In this document: one piece after another, positions 45,011-54,535 of the stretch
How positions within the stretch are numbered: position 1 is the first letter of the stretch
How the letters are laid out: every line of letters starts with the position of its first letter
Source: Klebsiella indica
GTDB taxonomy: Bacteria; Pseudomonadota; Gammaproteobacteria; Enterobacterales; Enterobacteriaceae
Reading direction: 5' to 3'
DNA length: 64,000 nt
Assembly (NCBI RefSeq): GCF_005860775.1
Contig: NZ_VCHQ01000016.1
Coordinates: 1 to 64,000 of the forward strand
Program-made: the position numbers and the translations under genes
The notes under the pieces: generated by a model
The model's database searches: none
What the model was told of the DNA's origin: nothing
The model's input: the letters and a program-made list of their open reading frames with translations, nothing else

Positions 45011-45805
45011 ATGATTTTAGTCGACTCCCATTGCCATCTTGATGGCCTGAATTATCAAACGCTGCATAAAGATGTAGACGATGTGCTGGCAAAAGCCTCT
45101 GCGCGTGATGTGAAATTTTGTCTGGCGGTTGCCACGACGCTGCCGGGGTATCGTGATATGCGCAAACGGGTGGGCGAGCGTAACGATGTGGTTTTCTCGT
45201 GCGGCGTGCATCCGTTAAATCAGGATGAAGAGTATGACGTTGACGAGCTCCGCAAACTTGCGGCAGAGGAAGGGGTAGTGGCGATGGGAGAAACCGGCCT
45301 GGACTATTTCTACACGCCGGAAACTAAAACGCGTCAGCAGGCATCGTTTCGTGACCATATTCGCATTGGTCGGGAGCTGAATAAGCCGGTTATCGTGCAC
45401 ACCCGCGACGCCCGGGCTGATACGCTGGCGATTTTGCGCGAGGAAAACGTGATGGATTGTGGCGGCGTACTACACTGTTTCACTGAGGACAGGGAGACGG
45501 CGGGTAAGCTGCTGGATATGGGATTCTATATCTCGTTTTCCGGTATTGTGACGTTCCGTAATGCAGAACAGCTTCGTGATGCTGCGCGTTATGTGCCTCT
45601 CGACCGCCTGCTGGTCGAGACCGATTCACCATACCTGGCCCCGGTACCGCACCGGGGTAAAGAGAACCAGCCGGCGATGGTTCGGGATGTCGCCGAGTAC
45701 ATGGCGGTTCTGAAAGGTGTTTCGCTGGAGCATCTGGCTCGACAGACCACGGAAAATTTCATTACGCTTTTCCATATCCATCCCTCCAGGCTGCAATCTG
45801 TCTGA
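45011..45805 (+). CDS. ycfH: TatD-family metal-dependent hydrolase YcfH
   Basis: 264-residue TatD-type hydrolase or DNase. Metal ligands are visible: DSHCHLD near residue 5, GETGLDYFY near 92, VHTRDA near 128, HCFTED near 153 and ETDSPYLAP near 202. Length equals E. coli YcfH. It ends the tmk-holB operon, starting 10 bp after holB. Confidence 0.93.
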   Translation: MILVDSHCHLDGLNYQTLHKDVDDVLAKASARDVKFCLAVATTLPGYRDMRKRVGERNDVVFSCGVHPLNQDEEYDVDELRKLAAEEGVVAMGETGLDYFYTPETKTRQQASFRDHIRIGRELNKPVIVHTRDARADTLAILREENVMDCGGVLHCFTEDRETAGKLLDMGFYISFSGIVTFRNAEQLRDAARYVPLDRLLVETDSPYLAPVPHRGKENQPAMVRDVAEYMAVLKGVSLEHLARQTTENFITLFHIHPSRLQSV

Positions 45806-45949
45806 TACCCCTATTATTTTAATGCTCGTAATTAATAGCTAAAGCGAGTAAAGTTCACCGCCAAAAATGCGGCGGTGAAGGGGTTATGACAACCTTCAAG
45901 ACCATGATGTGTAAACTAACGTAAATTTTTATCTGATGTCTGTTTGAAA

Positions 45950-45965
45950 CGTGATAGCCGTCAAA
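45950..45965. promoter_or_regulatory. CRP-like site of ptsG
   Basis: CGTGATAGCCGTCAAA agrees with the CRP site known upstream of E. coli ptsG P1. One mismatch in each half-site against TGTGA-N6-TCACA. Confidence 0.65.
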
Positions 45966-45980
45966 CAATCATTCGGGGAA

Positions 45981-46004
45981 TTATTTTACTCTGTGTAATA
46001 AATA
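45981..46004. promoter_or_regulatory. Mlc operator-like site of ptsG
   Basis: TTATTTTACTCTGTGTAATA plus AATA matches the Mlc-binding pattern of the E. coli ptsG promoter. Mlc represses ptsG when glucose is absent. Confidence 0.65.
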
Positions 46005-46080
46005 AAGGGCGCTTAGATGTCCTGTCCACGGTGCGGTTCTCCCCCCGCGCCAATGCGTGAAAGCGTAAAAAAAGCACCAA

Positions 46081-46102
46081 ATACTCAGGAGCACTCTCAA
46101 TT
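46081..46102 (+). promoter_or_regulatory. SgrS pairing and ribosome-binding region of ptsG
   Basis: ATACTCAGGAGCACTCTCAA before the ATG contains AGGAG and matches the E. coli ptsG stretch that pairs with sRNA SgrS under glucose-phosphate stress. sgrS itself is outside this window. Confidence 0.7.
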
Positions 46103-47536
46103 ATGTTTAAGAATGCATTTGCTAACCTGCAGAAGGTCGGTAAATCGCTGATGCTGCCAGTATCCGTACTGCCTATTGCAGGTATTCTGCTGGGCGTCGG
46201 TTCTGCGAACTTCAGCTGGCTGCCAGTCGTCGTCTCTCACGTCATGGCGGAAGCGGGCGGTTCGGTCTTCGCTAATATGCCGCTGATTTTTGCTATCGGT
46301 GTCGCGCTGGGCTTCACCAATAATGATGGCGTATCCGCGCTGGCATCGGTTGTCGCGTACGGCATCATGGTGAAAACCATGGCGGTTGTGGCGCCATTGG
46401 TTCTGCATTTACCCGCGGAAGAAATCGCGGCTAAACACCTGGCGGATACCGGCGTCCTTGGCGGTATTATCTCGGGCGCTATCGCAGCGTATATGTTCAA
46501 CCGCTTCTACCGTATCAAACTGCCTGAATATCTGGGCTTCTTTGCGGGCAAGCGCTTTGTGCCGATTATTTCCGGTCTGGCCGCGATCTTCACTGGTGTG
46601 ATCCTGTCCTTTATCTGGCCGCCGATCGGTACTGCTATCCAGACGTTCTCTCAATGGGCCGCGTACCAGAACCCGGTTGTGGCGTTCGGTATCTATGGCT
46701 TTATTGAGCGCTGCCTGGTGCCGTTTGGTCTGCACCATATCTGGAACGTTCCTTTCCAGATGCAGATTGGCGAATACACCAACGCTGCGGGTCAGGTCTT
46801 CCACGGCGATATCCCACGCTATATGGCGGGCGACCCGACGGCGGGTAAACTGTCCGGCGGCTTCCTGTTCAAAATGTATGGTCTGCCGGCTGCTGCAATT
46901 GCTATCTGGCACTCCGCGAAACCGGAAAACCGCGCGAAAGTGGGCGGTATCATGATCTCCGCGGCGCTGACCTCGTTTCTGACCGGCATTACCGAACCGA
47001 TCGAATTCTCTTTCATGTTCGTTGCGCCGATCCTGTATGTTATTCACGCAATTCTGGCAGGTCTGGCCTTCCCTATCTGTATCCTGTTAGGGATGCGTGA
47101 TGGCACGTCGTTCTCTCATGGGTTGATCGATTTCATCGTTCTGTCCGGCAACAGCAGCAAGCTGTGGTTGTTCCCGATTGTGGGTATCTGCTACGCGATC
47201 GTTTACTACGTCATATTCCGTGTGCTGATCAAAGTACTGGATCTGAAAACGCCGGGTCGTGAAGACGCAACGGACGACAGCAAGGCTGGCGTCGCCAGCG
47301 AGATGGCTCCGGCGCTGATTGCCGCCTTTGGGGGTAAAGAGAACATTACCAACCTGGATGCATGTATCACCCGTTTGCGTGTGAGCGTGGCGGATGTAGC
47401 GAAAGTTGATCAGGCGGGCCTGAAAAAACTGGGCGCCGCTGGTGTGGTGGTTGCAGGTTCAGGCGTTCAGGCGATTTTCGGTACCAAATCCGATAACCTG
47501 AAGACTGAAATGGATGATTATATCCGCAGCAACTAA
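46103..47536 (+). CDS. ptsG: PTS glucose transporter subunit IIBC
   Basis: 477-residue glucose-specific EIIBC of the phosphotransferase system; it imports and phosphorylates glucose. Ten or so membrane segments of the IIC domain cover about residues 1-385, with GITEPIEF near 297 as the conserved sugar-binding segment. The IIB domain follows, its phosphocysteine in [11 protein letters not shown] near 421. Length equals E. coli PtsG. Promoter sites for CRP and Mlc and an SgrS pairing region lie upstream; a strong terminator follows. Confidence 0.97.
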   Translation: MFKNAFANLQKVGKSLMLPVSVLPIAGILLGVGSANFSWLPVVVSHVMAEAGGSVFANMPLIFAIGVALGFTNNDGVSALASVVAYGIMVKTMAVVAPLVLHLPAEEIAAKHLADTGVLGGIISGAIAAYMFNRFYRIKLPEYLGFFAGKRFVPIISGLAAIFTGVILSFIWPPIGTAIQTFSQWAAYQNPVVAFGIYGFIERCLVPFGLHHIWNVPFQMQIGEYTNAAGQVFHGDIPRYMAGDPTAGKLSGGFLFKMYGLPAAAIAIWHSAKPENRAKVGGIMISAALTSFLTGITEPIEFSFMFVAPILYVIHAILAGLAFPICILLGMRDGTSFSHGLIDFIVLSGNSSKLWLFPIVGICYAIVYYVIFRVLIKVLDLKTPGREDATDDSKAGVASEMAPALIAAFGGKENITNLDACITRLRVSVADVAKVDQAGLKKLGAAGVVVAGSGVQAIFGTKSDNLKTEMDDYIRSN

Positions 47537-47557
47537 GTTGTGATGTGGGGAGACTAA

Positions 47558-47581
47558 GGCAGCCAGACGGCTGCCTTTTTT
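47558..47581 (+). terminator. ptsG terminator
   Basis: GGCAGCC-agac-GGCTGCC with six T residues, 21 bp after ptsG. Confidence 0.9.
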
Positions 47582-47781
47582 AATGCGCGCAATAAATCTG
47601 TGGCGACCAGGCTGCAGAAGGCCGTAATAAATAACATTCTGCAGGCGGAAGCAGAGTAGACATTACTTTCGTCGTCCCATCCGTAAAAAGAGCGTTACGC
47701 CGGTAAGCAAAATAAAAACCGGATGACGCCCGTAACGGACCTGCTTTAGCCCGTTACTCCCTTTACGCCGCGAATAAGGGA

Positions 47782-49962
47782 TCAGAACTGATAGCTGGCA
47801 GTGATACTAAAGTTGCGGGGTTCACCGTACACAATCGAACCATCAATATTGGTATCGTAGGTTTTGTCAAACAGGTTATTAACGTTACCCTGTATGGCAA
47901 AATTTTTGCTGACCTGATAACGGGTGAACAAATCAACCAGCGCATAGCTGCCTTGTTCGACACGGAAAGTACCGTATGGCGTCACCTTATCTGTATAAAC
48001 GCGGTTCTGCCAGGTGACACCGCCGCCCACCGTCAATGCGGGCATAGCCGGCAGGCGATAGCGAGTGAAGAGTTTGACGCTGGTGCGCGGCAGATTCGGG
48101 TTTACCGTATTGCCTTCATTGTCTTTGGCGACAAAGCGCGTGGCCCCGAAGGTCATCTGCCAGTTATCGGTGAGCGCGCCGTTGATTTCAAACTCCACCC
48201 CTTTGCTTACGGTACCGTTGACGGTCTTATAAGCGTCTTCGCCGTTGCTGCCGGGAATTTGCGCGCCGGTCGCCTGGGCGAGATTATCCTGTTCGATTCG
48301 GAAAAGGGAGAGGCTGGTGGTCAGGCGGCTATTCATCCAGTCTGACTTCAGACCGACTTCATAGTTATTCCCGGTAATGGGCGTCAGATATTTTCCGGAA
48401 ATATCGCGCTTATTCTGCGGCTGGAAGACGGAAGTATAGCTGGTATAAGCCGACCAGTTATCGTTGATGTCGTAGACCACACCGGCATAGGGGGTGGTAT
48501 GATTTTTCTCCATAGTGTAGGTCAGCGTCTCGATACTCCAGTTGTTAAAGCGGACGCCAAGGATCAGATGCAGCGGGTCAAGCAGCGAAAAGCGCGTCGC
48601 CGCGTACAGCGACTTCATCCGCGTGGTATCGTCCTGCGCCAGGCTCTGCGGACCCCAGTTGGTTTCCGGGAAGTTGCTGCTATTGAAGTTATAGAAACTG
48701 CCGATCTCATCCGGGAAGACGTTCGCCCAGGCGCTGAAATAGCGGTTATTTTGTTTACTGTAGCTGCCGCCAATCATCAGATTATGCTGGCGGCCGAACA
48801 GGTCGTAGCCGCCGTCAACGAACAGATCCAGAGCATCAACTTTTCGCTTGCCGCTGTTCCAGCCGGTTCCGCCGACGTAGTCGTAGCCTGCGCCGTAATT
48901 ACTGTAGGGGCCCTCCAGCATTCCGGTGTCTTTGTTGACGTACGCATCTACATACATCATTTTACTGTCGAACTTAACCTCTGAATGGGTTGCATTCAGG
49001 GTCGCCTGCCAGGTTTCGGCAAAGCGCTGTTTCAGCGTGACGAAAACTTTGTTGAACTCTTTATCGTTATAGGCCCAGTCCGGTGAGGTACTGTGGGCGC
49101 GATCGTAGTGGTTCTTGCTGCCATCCGTGTTCCAGCGCGGCAGACCGCCCCATGTCGGGCTATTGACGTCGATACGTTGATATTCGTAGCCTGCGGACAA
49201 GCGGGTTGATGTCCCGAGGTCAGCATCGATAATACCGGAGAAGAAGGTTTTCTCATTGTTATAGCGATCGAGCCATGAATCGTTGTTCTGGTAGCCCGCG
49301 ATAATACGGGCGCGTACGTTGCCATCTTCAGTCAGCGGGCTCTGCAGATCGGCAACGTAGCGCTGCTTGTTCCAGCTACCATACTCCGCGGAGACATGAC
49401 CTTTGAACTCACGGCTGGTTGCGTGTTTGCGAATCATATTGATTGAAGCGGCTGGGTTGCCTGTGCCGGTCAATAAGCCATTGGCGCCACGTACGATTTC
49501 GACCCGCTCGAAGAGGGCCATATCAGAAAGCGCGTCGCCAAGATTCCAGCGGGATTCAAACCATGTCGGGATGCCGTCAACCATATAGTTGTCGATCTGA
49601 AAACCGCGTGAGTAATAGGTGGTACGATCGGAGTCCGCCTGACTACCGTTGATCCCGAGCGTGTGATCCATCACGTCGCCGAGCGTTTGTAACTGCTGAT
49701 CCTGCATCCGCTGTTCGGTGATGATACTGACCGATTGCGGAATATCGCGCTGGGTCATTTCCATTTTAGTCCCGGCAGCGGTGGTTTTGACGTTGTAATC
49801 CTGCGCTTGTGTATCGGAATCATTATTAGTGGAACCGTCTACAATAATGGTGTCTTCGCTATTGGCGGCGTGGCTGAGATGAGGGAAGAGCGCCAGGGTA
49901 ATAGCCATAGCAAGCAGGGATGGTGCAATACGCCCATCACGAGAAGATGTGGAGAGAAACAT
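47782..49962 (-). CDS. fhuE: TonB-dependent ferric coprogen/rhodotorulate receptor
   Basis: 726-residue outer membrane siderophore receptor. A signal peptide ends near LSHAANS; the TonB box DTIIVDG follows at about residue 37; a plug domain (IPQSVSIITEQRM near 75, then VEIVRGANGLLTGTG near 155) and a 22-strand barrel end in the usual aromatic residue (TASYQF). It matches E. coli FhuE, which takes up ferric coprogen, rhodotorulic acid and ferrioxamine B. The start at 49962 is preceded by AAGGAAT. Convergent with ptsG; iron control through Fur is expected. Confidence 0.93.
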   Translation of the reverse strand: MFLSTSSRDGRIAPSLLAMAITLALFPHLSHAANSEDTIIVDGSTNNDSDTQAQDYNVKTTAAGTKMEMTQRDIPQSVSIITEQRMQDQQLQTLGDVMDHTLGINGSQADSDRTTYYSRGFQIDNYMVDGIPTWFESRWNLGDALSDMALFERVEIVRGANGLLTGTGNPAASINMIRKHATSREFKGHVSAEYGSWNKQRYVADLQSPLTEDGNVRARIIAGYQNNDSWLDRYNNEKTFFSGIIDADLGTSTRLSAGYEYQRIDVNSPTWGGLPRWNTDGSKNHYDRAHSTSPDWAYNDKEFNKVFVTLKQRFAETWQATLNATHSEVKFDSKMMYVDAYVNKDTGMLEGPYSNYGAGYDYVGGTGWNSGKRKVDALDLFVDGGYDLFGRQHNLMIGGSYSKQNNRYFSAWANVFPDEIGSFYNFNSSNFPETNWGPQSLAQDDTTRMKSLYAATRFSLLDPLHLILGVRFNNWSIETLTYTMEKNHTTPYAGVVYDINDNWSAYTSYTSVFQPQNKRDISGKYLTPITGNNYEVGLKSDWMNSRLTTSLSLFRIEQDNLAQATGAQIPGSNGEDAYKTVNGTVSKGVEFEINGALTDNWQMTFGATRFVAKDNEGNTVNPNLPRTSVKLFTRYRLPAMPALTVGGGVTWQNRVYTDKVTPYGTFRVEQGSYALVDLFTRYQVSKNFAIQGNVNNLFDKTYDTNIDGSIVYGEPRNFSITASYQF

Positions 49963-50310
49963 TGTAATTCCTTGATCATATGAGTGTTGTTATTCGCCAT
50001 GGATCTGTGTCCGCGGTCGATTGGGAATATTTCTACTTATGAATGCAAATGAGAAATATACGCATTAATATTTAATATGTAAACATAAGTAACATAGATG
50101 CTGTGAATGGTTTCCGCGAAGACTGCCGTAGGGGAAAACGTACGAAGTGATGAATCAACCAACAGCTAAATGGTTTGTTGCGTAAGAAAAAACGCATTCA
50201 GGTTGAAAGAGAGGGAGTAACTCGCTCATACTCTTAGGCGAATCCTGTGCATCCGCGTTTATCTGCAGAGGCAGGCCAGAGCACAGTTAAAAATTAAGAA
50301 GGAATCAGTC
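49963..50310. other. fhuE-hinT intergenic region
   Basis: 348 bp between the divergent fhuE and hinT. AT-rich around 50020-50100, where a weak Fur-like sequence (AAATGAGAAATATACGCATT, about 50047-50066) may control fhuE. The rest shows no gene; hinT has AAGGAATCAGTC as its ribosome-binding site. Confidence 0.4.
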
Positions 50311-50667
50311 ATGGCAGAAGAAACGATTTTCAGCAAAATCATTCGCCGGGAGATCCCGTCGGATGTGGTCTATCAGGACGAGTTAGTTACCGCCTTTCGC
50401 GATATCTCTCCGCAGGCGCCGACCCATATTTTAATCGTTCCCAATATTCTGATTCCTACCGTTAACGATGTGACCGCCGAGCATGAGCTGACGCTGGGGC
50501 GTATGATGACCGTAGCAGCGAAAATTGCCCGCGATGAGGGGCTGGCCGACGATGGTTATCGTCTGATCGTCAACTGCAATCGCCACGGCGGTCAGGAGGT
50601 CTATCATATCCATATGCATTTGCTGGGTGGTCGCCCGCTAGGCCCGCTACTGGCCCATAAAGGCTAA
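50311..50667 (+). CDS. hinT: purine nucleoside phosphoramidase HinT
   Basis: 118-residue HIT-family hydrolase that cleaves nucleoside phosphoramidates such as AMP-lysine adducts. The histidine triad is HIHMHLLGG near residue 101-109, and the N-terminal [14 protein letters not shown] is typical. Length close to E. coli (119). First gene of a hinT-ycfL-lpoB-thiK-nagZ-ycfP run. Confidence 0.95.
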   Translation: MAEETIFSKIIRREIPSDVVYQDELVTAFRDISPQAPTHILIVPNILIPTVNDVTAEHELTLGRMMTVAAKIARDEGLADDGYRLIVNCNRHGGQEVYHIHMHLLGGRPLGPLLAHKG

Positions 50668-50672
50668 TACTC

Positions 50673-51047
50673 GTGCGCGTGGTCCCTTTCTGTGTCTTCC
50701 TGGCGGCAGTGCTGTTGGCCGGATGTCGTTCGCATCCGGAAATTCCGGTCAGCGATCGGCAAAGTCTGGTGATGGAGTCCAACGTCCTTGCCGCAGGGAT
50801 TAGCGCTGAAGTACCGACGGTGAGCGCATCCGAGATCCAGGCGAGGGCGACAACCAGAGTGTTTAATGAACGCCCGGTACCGGTCACCGTGCATTATCGC
50901 TTTTTCTGGTATGACGCCAGGGGACTGGAGATGCACCCGCTGGAGCCTGCGCGTAGCATAACAGTCCCTGCGCACGCTTCCGTTACGCTGTATGGCAGCG
51001 CCAATATTCTCGGGGCGCACAAGGCCCGACTTTATCTTTATCTGTAA
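50673..51047 (+). CDS. ycfL: lipoprotein YcfL (DUF1425)
   Basis: 124-residue predicted lipoprotein with lipobox VLLAGC near residue 19 and the conserved RSHPEIPVSD and HYRFFWYDARGLEM segments. DUF1425; function unknown, but always next to lpoB. The start is a GTG 5 bp after the hinT stop, chosen by alignment to E. coli YcfL. Confidence 0.9.
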   Translation: MRVVPFCVFLAAVLLAGCRSHPEIPVSDRQSLVMESNVLAAGISAEVPTVSASEIQARATTRVFNERPVPVTVHYRFFWYDARGLEMHPLEPARSITVPAHASVTLYGSANILGAHKARLYLYL

Positions 51048-51059
51048 GAGGTCTTCGTA

Positions 51060-51695
51060 ATGACTAAAATATGTCGCTATGCATTCGTTACCGCACTGGC
51101 GATATTCCTTGCCGGATGCGCGGGGCAACGCCAGGAGCCCGCTCCCGTTGAGGAAGCGCAGCCGAAACCGCAGCAGCCCGTTCAGCCGCAGCCGGTAGTG
51201 CCGAGTATTCCGGTGATACCTACGCAACCCGGTCCGATTGAACATGGGGAGCAGCCAACTCAGCCGGCACCACGCGTGCGTCATTTTGGCTGGAGCGCGG
51301 CGGTTCAGCCCATGGTCGGGCAGATGCTGCAGGCAGGCGGCGTGAATGCAGGTAGCATTTTGCTGGTTGATAGCGTCAATAACCGTACGAACGGCTCACT
51401 GGATGCCAGTGAAGCCACAACGGCGCTGCGCAATGCGCTGACGGGGAACGGGAAATTTGTTCTGGTATCCCAGCAGCAGTTGAGCGTGGCCAAACAGCAG
51501 CTTGGCCTGTCGCCGCAGGATAGCCTCGGCAGCCGTAGTAAAGCGATGGGCATTGCACGCGCCGTTGGCGCGCAGTATGTGCTTTATTCCAGCGCGACCG
51601 GCAACGTCAATTCACCTGAGCTGAAAATGCAACTGATGCTGGTGCAGACCGGCGAAATTATCTGGTCAGGTAAAGGTGCCGTTCAGCAACAATAA
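51060..51695 (+). CDS. lpoB: penicillin-binding protein activator LpoB
   Basis: 211-residue outer membrane lipoprotein that reaches through the peptidoglycan to activate PBP1b. Lipobox IFLAGC gives lipidated Cys near residue 20; a Pro/Gln-rich flexible linker spans about 25-70; the globular domain follows ([13 protein letters not shown] onward). Close to the E. coli length (213). Its end overlaps thiK by 20 bp. Confidence 0.95.
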   Translation: MTKICRYAFVTALAIFLAGCAGQRQEPAPVEEAQPKPQQPVQPQPVVPSIPVIPTQPGPIEHGEQPTQPAPRVRHFGWSAAVQPMVGQMLQAGGVNAGSILLVDSVNNRTNGSLDASEATTALRNALTGNGKFVLVSQQQLSVAKQQLGLSPQDSLGSRSKAMGIARAVGAQYVLYSSATGNVNSPELKMQLMLVQTGEIIWSGKGAVQQQ

Positions 51696-52494
51696 ACTCT
51701 CGCGCGATGAAGTGTTATCGCGCTTTTTCCCGCGTTATTCACCCGTCGCCGCGCAGTCCCCGTCGGGTCTGAGCGGCGGCAGTTGTATTCTCAGCGATGG
51801 TCGACGAAAGCTGGTGTTGCGTCAGCCGCATGATTTGCAGGCGCCCGTTTATCATTTTCGTCGCCAGTATCATGCGCTTTCCCGCCTGCCTGATTCTCTC
51901 TCGCCGGTGCCGCTTTTTTATTCTCCCGCCTGGATGGTGGTGGAATATTGCGCGGGTGAAATCGGAAACGTACTGCCAGCGTGTCCGGCGCTCGCAGGGT
52001 TATTGTATCATCTGCATCAGCAGCCGCGTTTTGGCTGGCGCATCGCGTTGAGGCCATTGCTTGAGTTGTACTGGCAGCAGTGCGATCCCGCCCGGCGTAC
52101 CCCGCAATGGCTACGCTGGCACAAACGGCTGCTGCGCCACGGCGAGCCCCGTCCTCTGCGTCTTGCCCCCTTACATATGGATGTTCATACCGGCAATATT
52201 GTGCATGGCGCAGGCGGGCTGCGCTTGATTGACTGGGAATATGCAGGGGATGGCGATATTGCGCTGGAGCTGGCGGCGGTATGGGTCGATCCGGTTACTC
52301 GTCGCCGGTTAGCGGCAGAATATGCGAAACAGGCACATATTGATGAGCGTCAGCTCTGGCGACAAATACGGCGCTGGCGTCCGTGGGTGCGGTTGCTGAT
52401 GGCAGGATGGTACGAACGACGCTGGCAGCAAACCGGCGACCGACAGTTTATCGCGCTGGCGGATGAAATATGGCGTCAGTCAGACAACGAATAA
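51676..52494 (+). CDS. thiK: thiamine kinase
   Basis: 272-residue aminoglycoside phosphotransferase-like kinase that phosphorylates salvaged thiamine. [11 protein letters not shown] near residue 166 is the Brenner-type catalytic loop, and [10 protein letters not shown] near 184 carries the metal-binding Asp. The start is a GTG at 51676 inside lpoB, matching the E. coli MPF start. It lies directly before nagZ. Confidence 0.92.
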   Translation: MPFSNNKLSRDEVLSRFFPRYSPVAAQSPSGLSGGSCILSDGRRKLVLRQPHDLQAPVYHFRRQYHALSRLPDSLSPVPLFYSPAWMVVEYCAGEIGNVLPACPALAGLLYHLHQQPRFGWRIALRPLLELYWQQCDPARRTPQWLRWHKRLLRHGEPRPLRLAPLHMDVHTGNIVHGAGGLRLIDWEYAGDGDIALELAAVWVDPVTRRRLAAEYAKQAHIDERQLWRQIRRWRPWVRLLMAGWYERRWQQTGDRQFIALADEIWRQSDNE

Positions 52495-52514
52495 AAGGAT
52501 AAAGAGAGGTTTAT

Positions 52515-53537
52515 GTGGGGCCGGTAATGTTGGATGTCGAAGGTTTTGAACTGGATGCGGAAGAGCGAGAGATTCTGGCCCATCCGTTGGTTGGCGGGTT
52601 AATACTGTTTACCCGCAACTACCACGATCCGGCGCAGCTACGTGAACTGGTTCGCCAGATCCGTGAGGCATCGCGAAACCATCTGGTGGTGGCCGTCGAT
52701 CAGGAGGGCGGTCGCGTGCAGCGTTTTCGCGAAGGTTTTACCCGTCTTCCCGCGGCGCAATCCTTCGCGGCGTTGCTGGGCATGGAAGAGGGCGGCAGAC
52801 TGGCTGAAGAGGCAGGCTGGCTGATGGCCAGTGAAATGATCGCCATGGACATTGATATTAGCTTTGCGCCGGTGCTGGATGTTGGTCATATCAGCGCCGC
52901 GATCGGCGAGCGCGCATATCATGAAGAGCCCGAAAAAGCGCTGGCGATAGCCCGCCATTTCATCGACGGGATGCACGGCGCGGGCATGAAAACGACGGGT
53001 AAGCACTTTCCGGGGCACGGCGCGGTGACGGCCGATTCCCATAAAGAGACGCCGCGAGACCCGCGCACGGAAGCGGAAATTCGCGCCAGAGATATGGCCG
53101 TGTTTCGCACGCTTATTAGCGAGCAGCGGCTTGACGCCATCATGCCTGCCCACGTTATCTACAGCGATGTTGACCCACGACCGGCGAGCGGCTCCGCTCA
53201 CTGGCTAAAAACGGTTCTGCGCGGTGAGCTGGGTTTTGACGGGGTGATTTTCTCTGACGATCTGTCGATGGAAGGAGCGGCGATTATGGGCAGTTACGCT
53301 GAACGAGGACAGGCATCGCTGGATGCGGGTTGCGATATGATCCTCGTTTGCAATAATCGTAAAGGTGCGGTCAGCGTGCTGGATAACCTGTCGCCGATCA
53401 AAGCAGAGCGTGTTACAAAATTGTATCATAAAGGTTCATTTAGTCGTCAGGCGTTAAGGGATTCCGCCCGCTGGAAGACGATAAGCGCGCAACTGGATCA
53501 GCTTCAGGCGCGCTGGCTGGAGGCGAAATCAGCATAA
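52515..53537 (+). CDS. nagZ: beta-N-acetylhexosaminidase NagZ
   Basis: 340-residue family 3 glycosidase of the cytosol that removes GlcNAc from anhydromuropeptides in cell-wall recycling. [14 protein letters not shown] near residue 60, KHFPGHG near 162 and the catalytic nucleophile Asp in FSDDLSMEG near 247 with His in TADSHKETP near 176 are present. GTG start at 52515 as in E. coli. NagZ products feed AmpC induction in species that carry ampR-ampC. Confidence 0.96.
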   Translation: MGPVMLDVEGFELDAEEREILAHPLVGGLILFTRNYHDPAQLRELVRQIREASRNHLVVAVDQEGGRVQRFREGFTRLPAAQSFAALLGMEEGGRLAEEAGWLMASEMIAMDIDISFAPVLDVGHISAAIGERAYHEEPEKALAIARHFIDGMHGAGMKTTGKHFPGHGAVTADSHKETPRDPRTEAEIRARDMAVFRTLISEQRLDAIMPAHVIYSDVDPRPASGSAHWLKTVLRGELGFDGVIFSDDLSMEGAAIMGSYAERGQASLDAGCDMILVCNNRKGAVSVLDNLSPIKAERVTKLYHKGSFSRQALRDSARWKTISAQLDQLQARWLEAKSA

Positions 53538-53573
53538 TTAACCTGAACGGCGTTGTTGTCTGGTGAGGATGCG

Positions 53574-54116
53574 ATGATTATTTATTTACATGGTTTTGAC
53601 TCAAACAGCCCCGGTAACCATGAGAAGGTGCTTCAGCTACAGTTTATCGACCCCGATGTCCGGTTGATTAGCTACAGCACGCGGCATCCCAAACATGATA
53701 TGCAGCACTTGTTAAAAGAGGTCGATAAGATGCTGCAGCTCAGCGCCGACGCTTGCCCGTTGATTTGCGGCGTGGGCCTCGGTGGTTTCTGGGCGGAGCG
53801 GATTGGCTTCCTTTGCGATATTCGTCAAACTATTCTGAACCCGAATCTGTTTCCCCATGAAAACATGGAAGGGAAGATTGATCGGCCGGAAGAGTATGCG
53901 GATATCGCTACCAAGTGCGTGGACAATTTCCGCGAAAAAAACCGCGATCGTTGTCTGGTTGTGCTGTCACGGCAGGACGAAGCGCTGAATAGCCAGCGTT
54001 CGGCGGACTTGCTGAGCCGTTACTACGAGATAATCTGGGATGAAGAGCAGACCCACAAATTTAAAAATATCTCTCCGCATCTTCAGCGTATAAAGGCCTT
54101 TAAAACCCTCGGCTGA
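53574..54116 (+). CDS. ycfP: UPF0227 esterase-fold protein YcfP
   Basis: 180-residue alpha/beta-hydrolase-like protein of UPF0227, unknown function. [18 protein letters not shown] begins the protein; the elbow is degenerate ([13 protein letters not shown], Gly replaces the expected Ser), so classical Ser hydrolase activity is doubtful. Highly conserved with E. coli. The ATG at 53574 follows GAGG; an in-frame ATG to 53553 lacks conservation. Cotranscribed with nagZ. Confidence 0.92.
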   Translation: MIIYLHGFDSNSPGNHEKVLQLQFIDPDVRLISYSTRHPKHDMQHLLKEVDKMLQLSADACPLICGVGLGGFWAERIGFLCDIRQTILNPNLFPHENMEGKIDRPEEYADIATKCVDNFREKNRDRCLVVLSRQDEALNSQRSADLLSRYYEIIWDEEQTHKFKNISPHLQRIKAFKTLG

Positions 54117-54125
54117 TCTCCCCGG

Positions 54126-54155
54126 CCCGCAGCGTTAAGATGCTGCGGGTGTTTT
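54126..54155 (+). terminator. nagZ-ycfP terminator
   Basis: CCCGCAGC-N8-GCTGCGGG with TGTTTT after it, 10 bp past the ycfP stop. Confidence 0.85.
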
Positions 54156-54535
54156 CACCTCTCCCGTCTTTTTCTGGTTGTCGACGCGTTGGCTACACGT
54201 TTTCACATTGCTGACGAAGCGCATTCTTCCGCCACCAGAAATGGTGGATGTTGTTGACCGTCATCCTGCAGAAATGTGCGCACGTTATGTCAGCGGGCAC
54301 GAGCCTGTCATCAGCCTCGTTTTTGCCCCGTAAGGCGGATTATTTGGTGTATATGTGATTGTGTGCACAAAAAATATGCAGTAAAACTTGATGCATATCA
54401 ATTTTGGTATGACCAATGCACCGTTCATGTTATTCTCGATCTCGCTGAATGGTTTCACTTCCGTAACCTGTTGTTAAATAAAGGCTATTTTAATAACTTT
54501 TAATTAACAATTGGTTAATAATTTTAGGGGGTTGC
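54156..54535 (+). other. ndh control region
   Basis: 380 bp without a convincing gene. It carries the perfect FNR box at 54388-54401 and, 10 to 45 bp further on, the likely start region of ndh. The last 80 bp are very AT-rich and form the ndh leader before GGGGGTTGC and the GTG start. Confidence 0.6.
54388..54401. promoter_or_regulatory. FNR box of ndh
   Basis: TTGAT-GCAT-ATCAA is a perfect FNR consensus, 134 bp before the ndh start codon. In E. coli FNR represses ndh without oxygen from a site at about -50. A second upstream FNR site known in E. coli was not found here. Confidence 0.85.

Larger units (their letters stand above)
45806..46102 (+). promoter_or_regulatory. ptsG control region
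   Basis: 297 bp without an annotated gene. From left to right it holds a CRP-like site (CGTGA-N6-TCAAA, 45950-45965), a Mlc-like operator (TTATTTT-N8-TAATAAATA, 45981-46004) overlapping a probable -10 TAATAA (45996-46001), a leader with an open upstream ORF from 46017, and the SgrS pairing region before the ptsG ATG. Confidence 0.7.

Noticed and set aside
54276-54503. 75-codon ORF in the ndh promoter region
   Set aside because: It overlaps the FNR box and the AT-rich ndh leader, and its composition is not coding-like.
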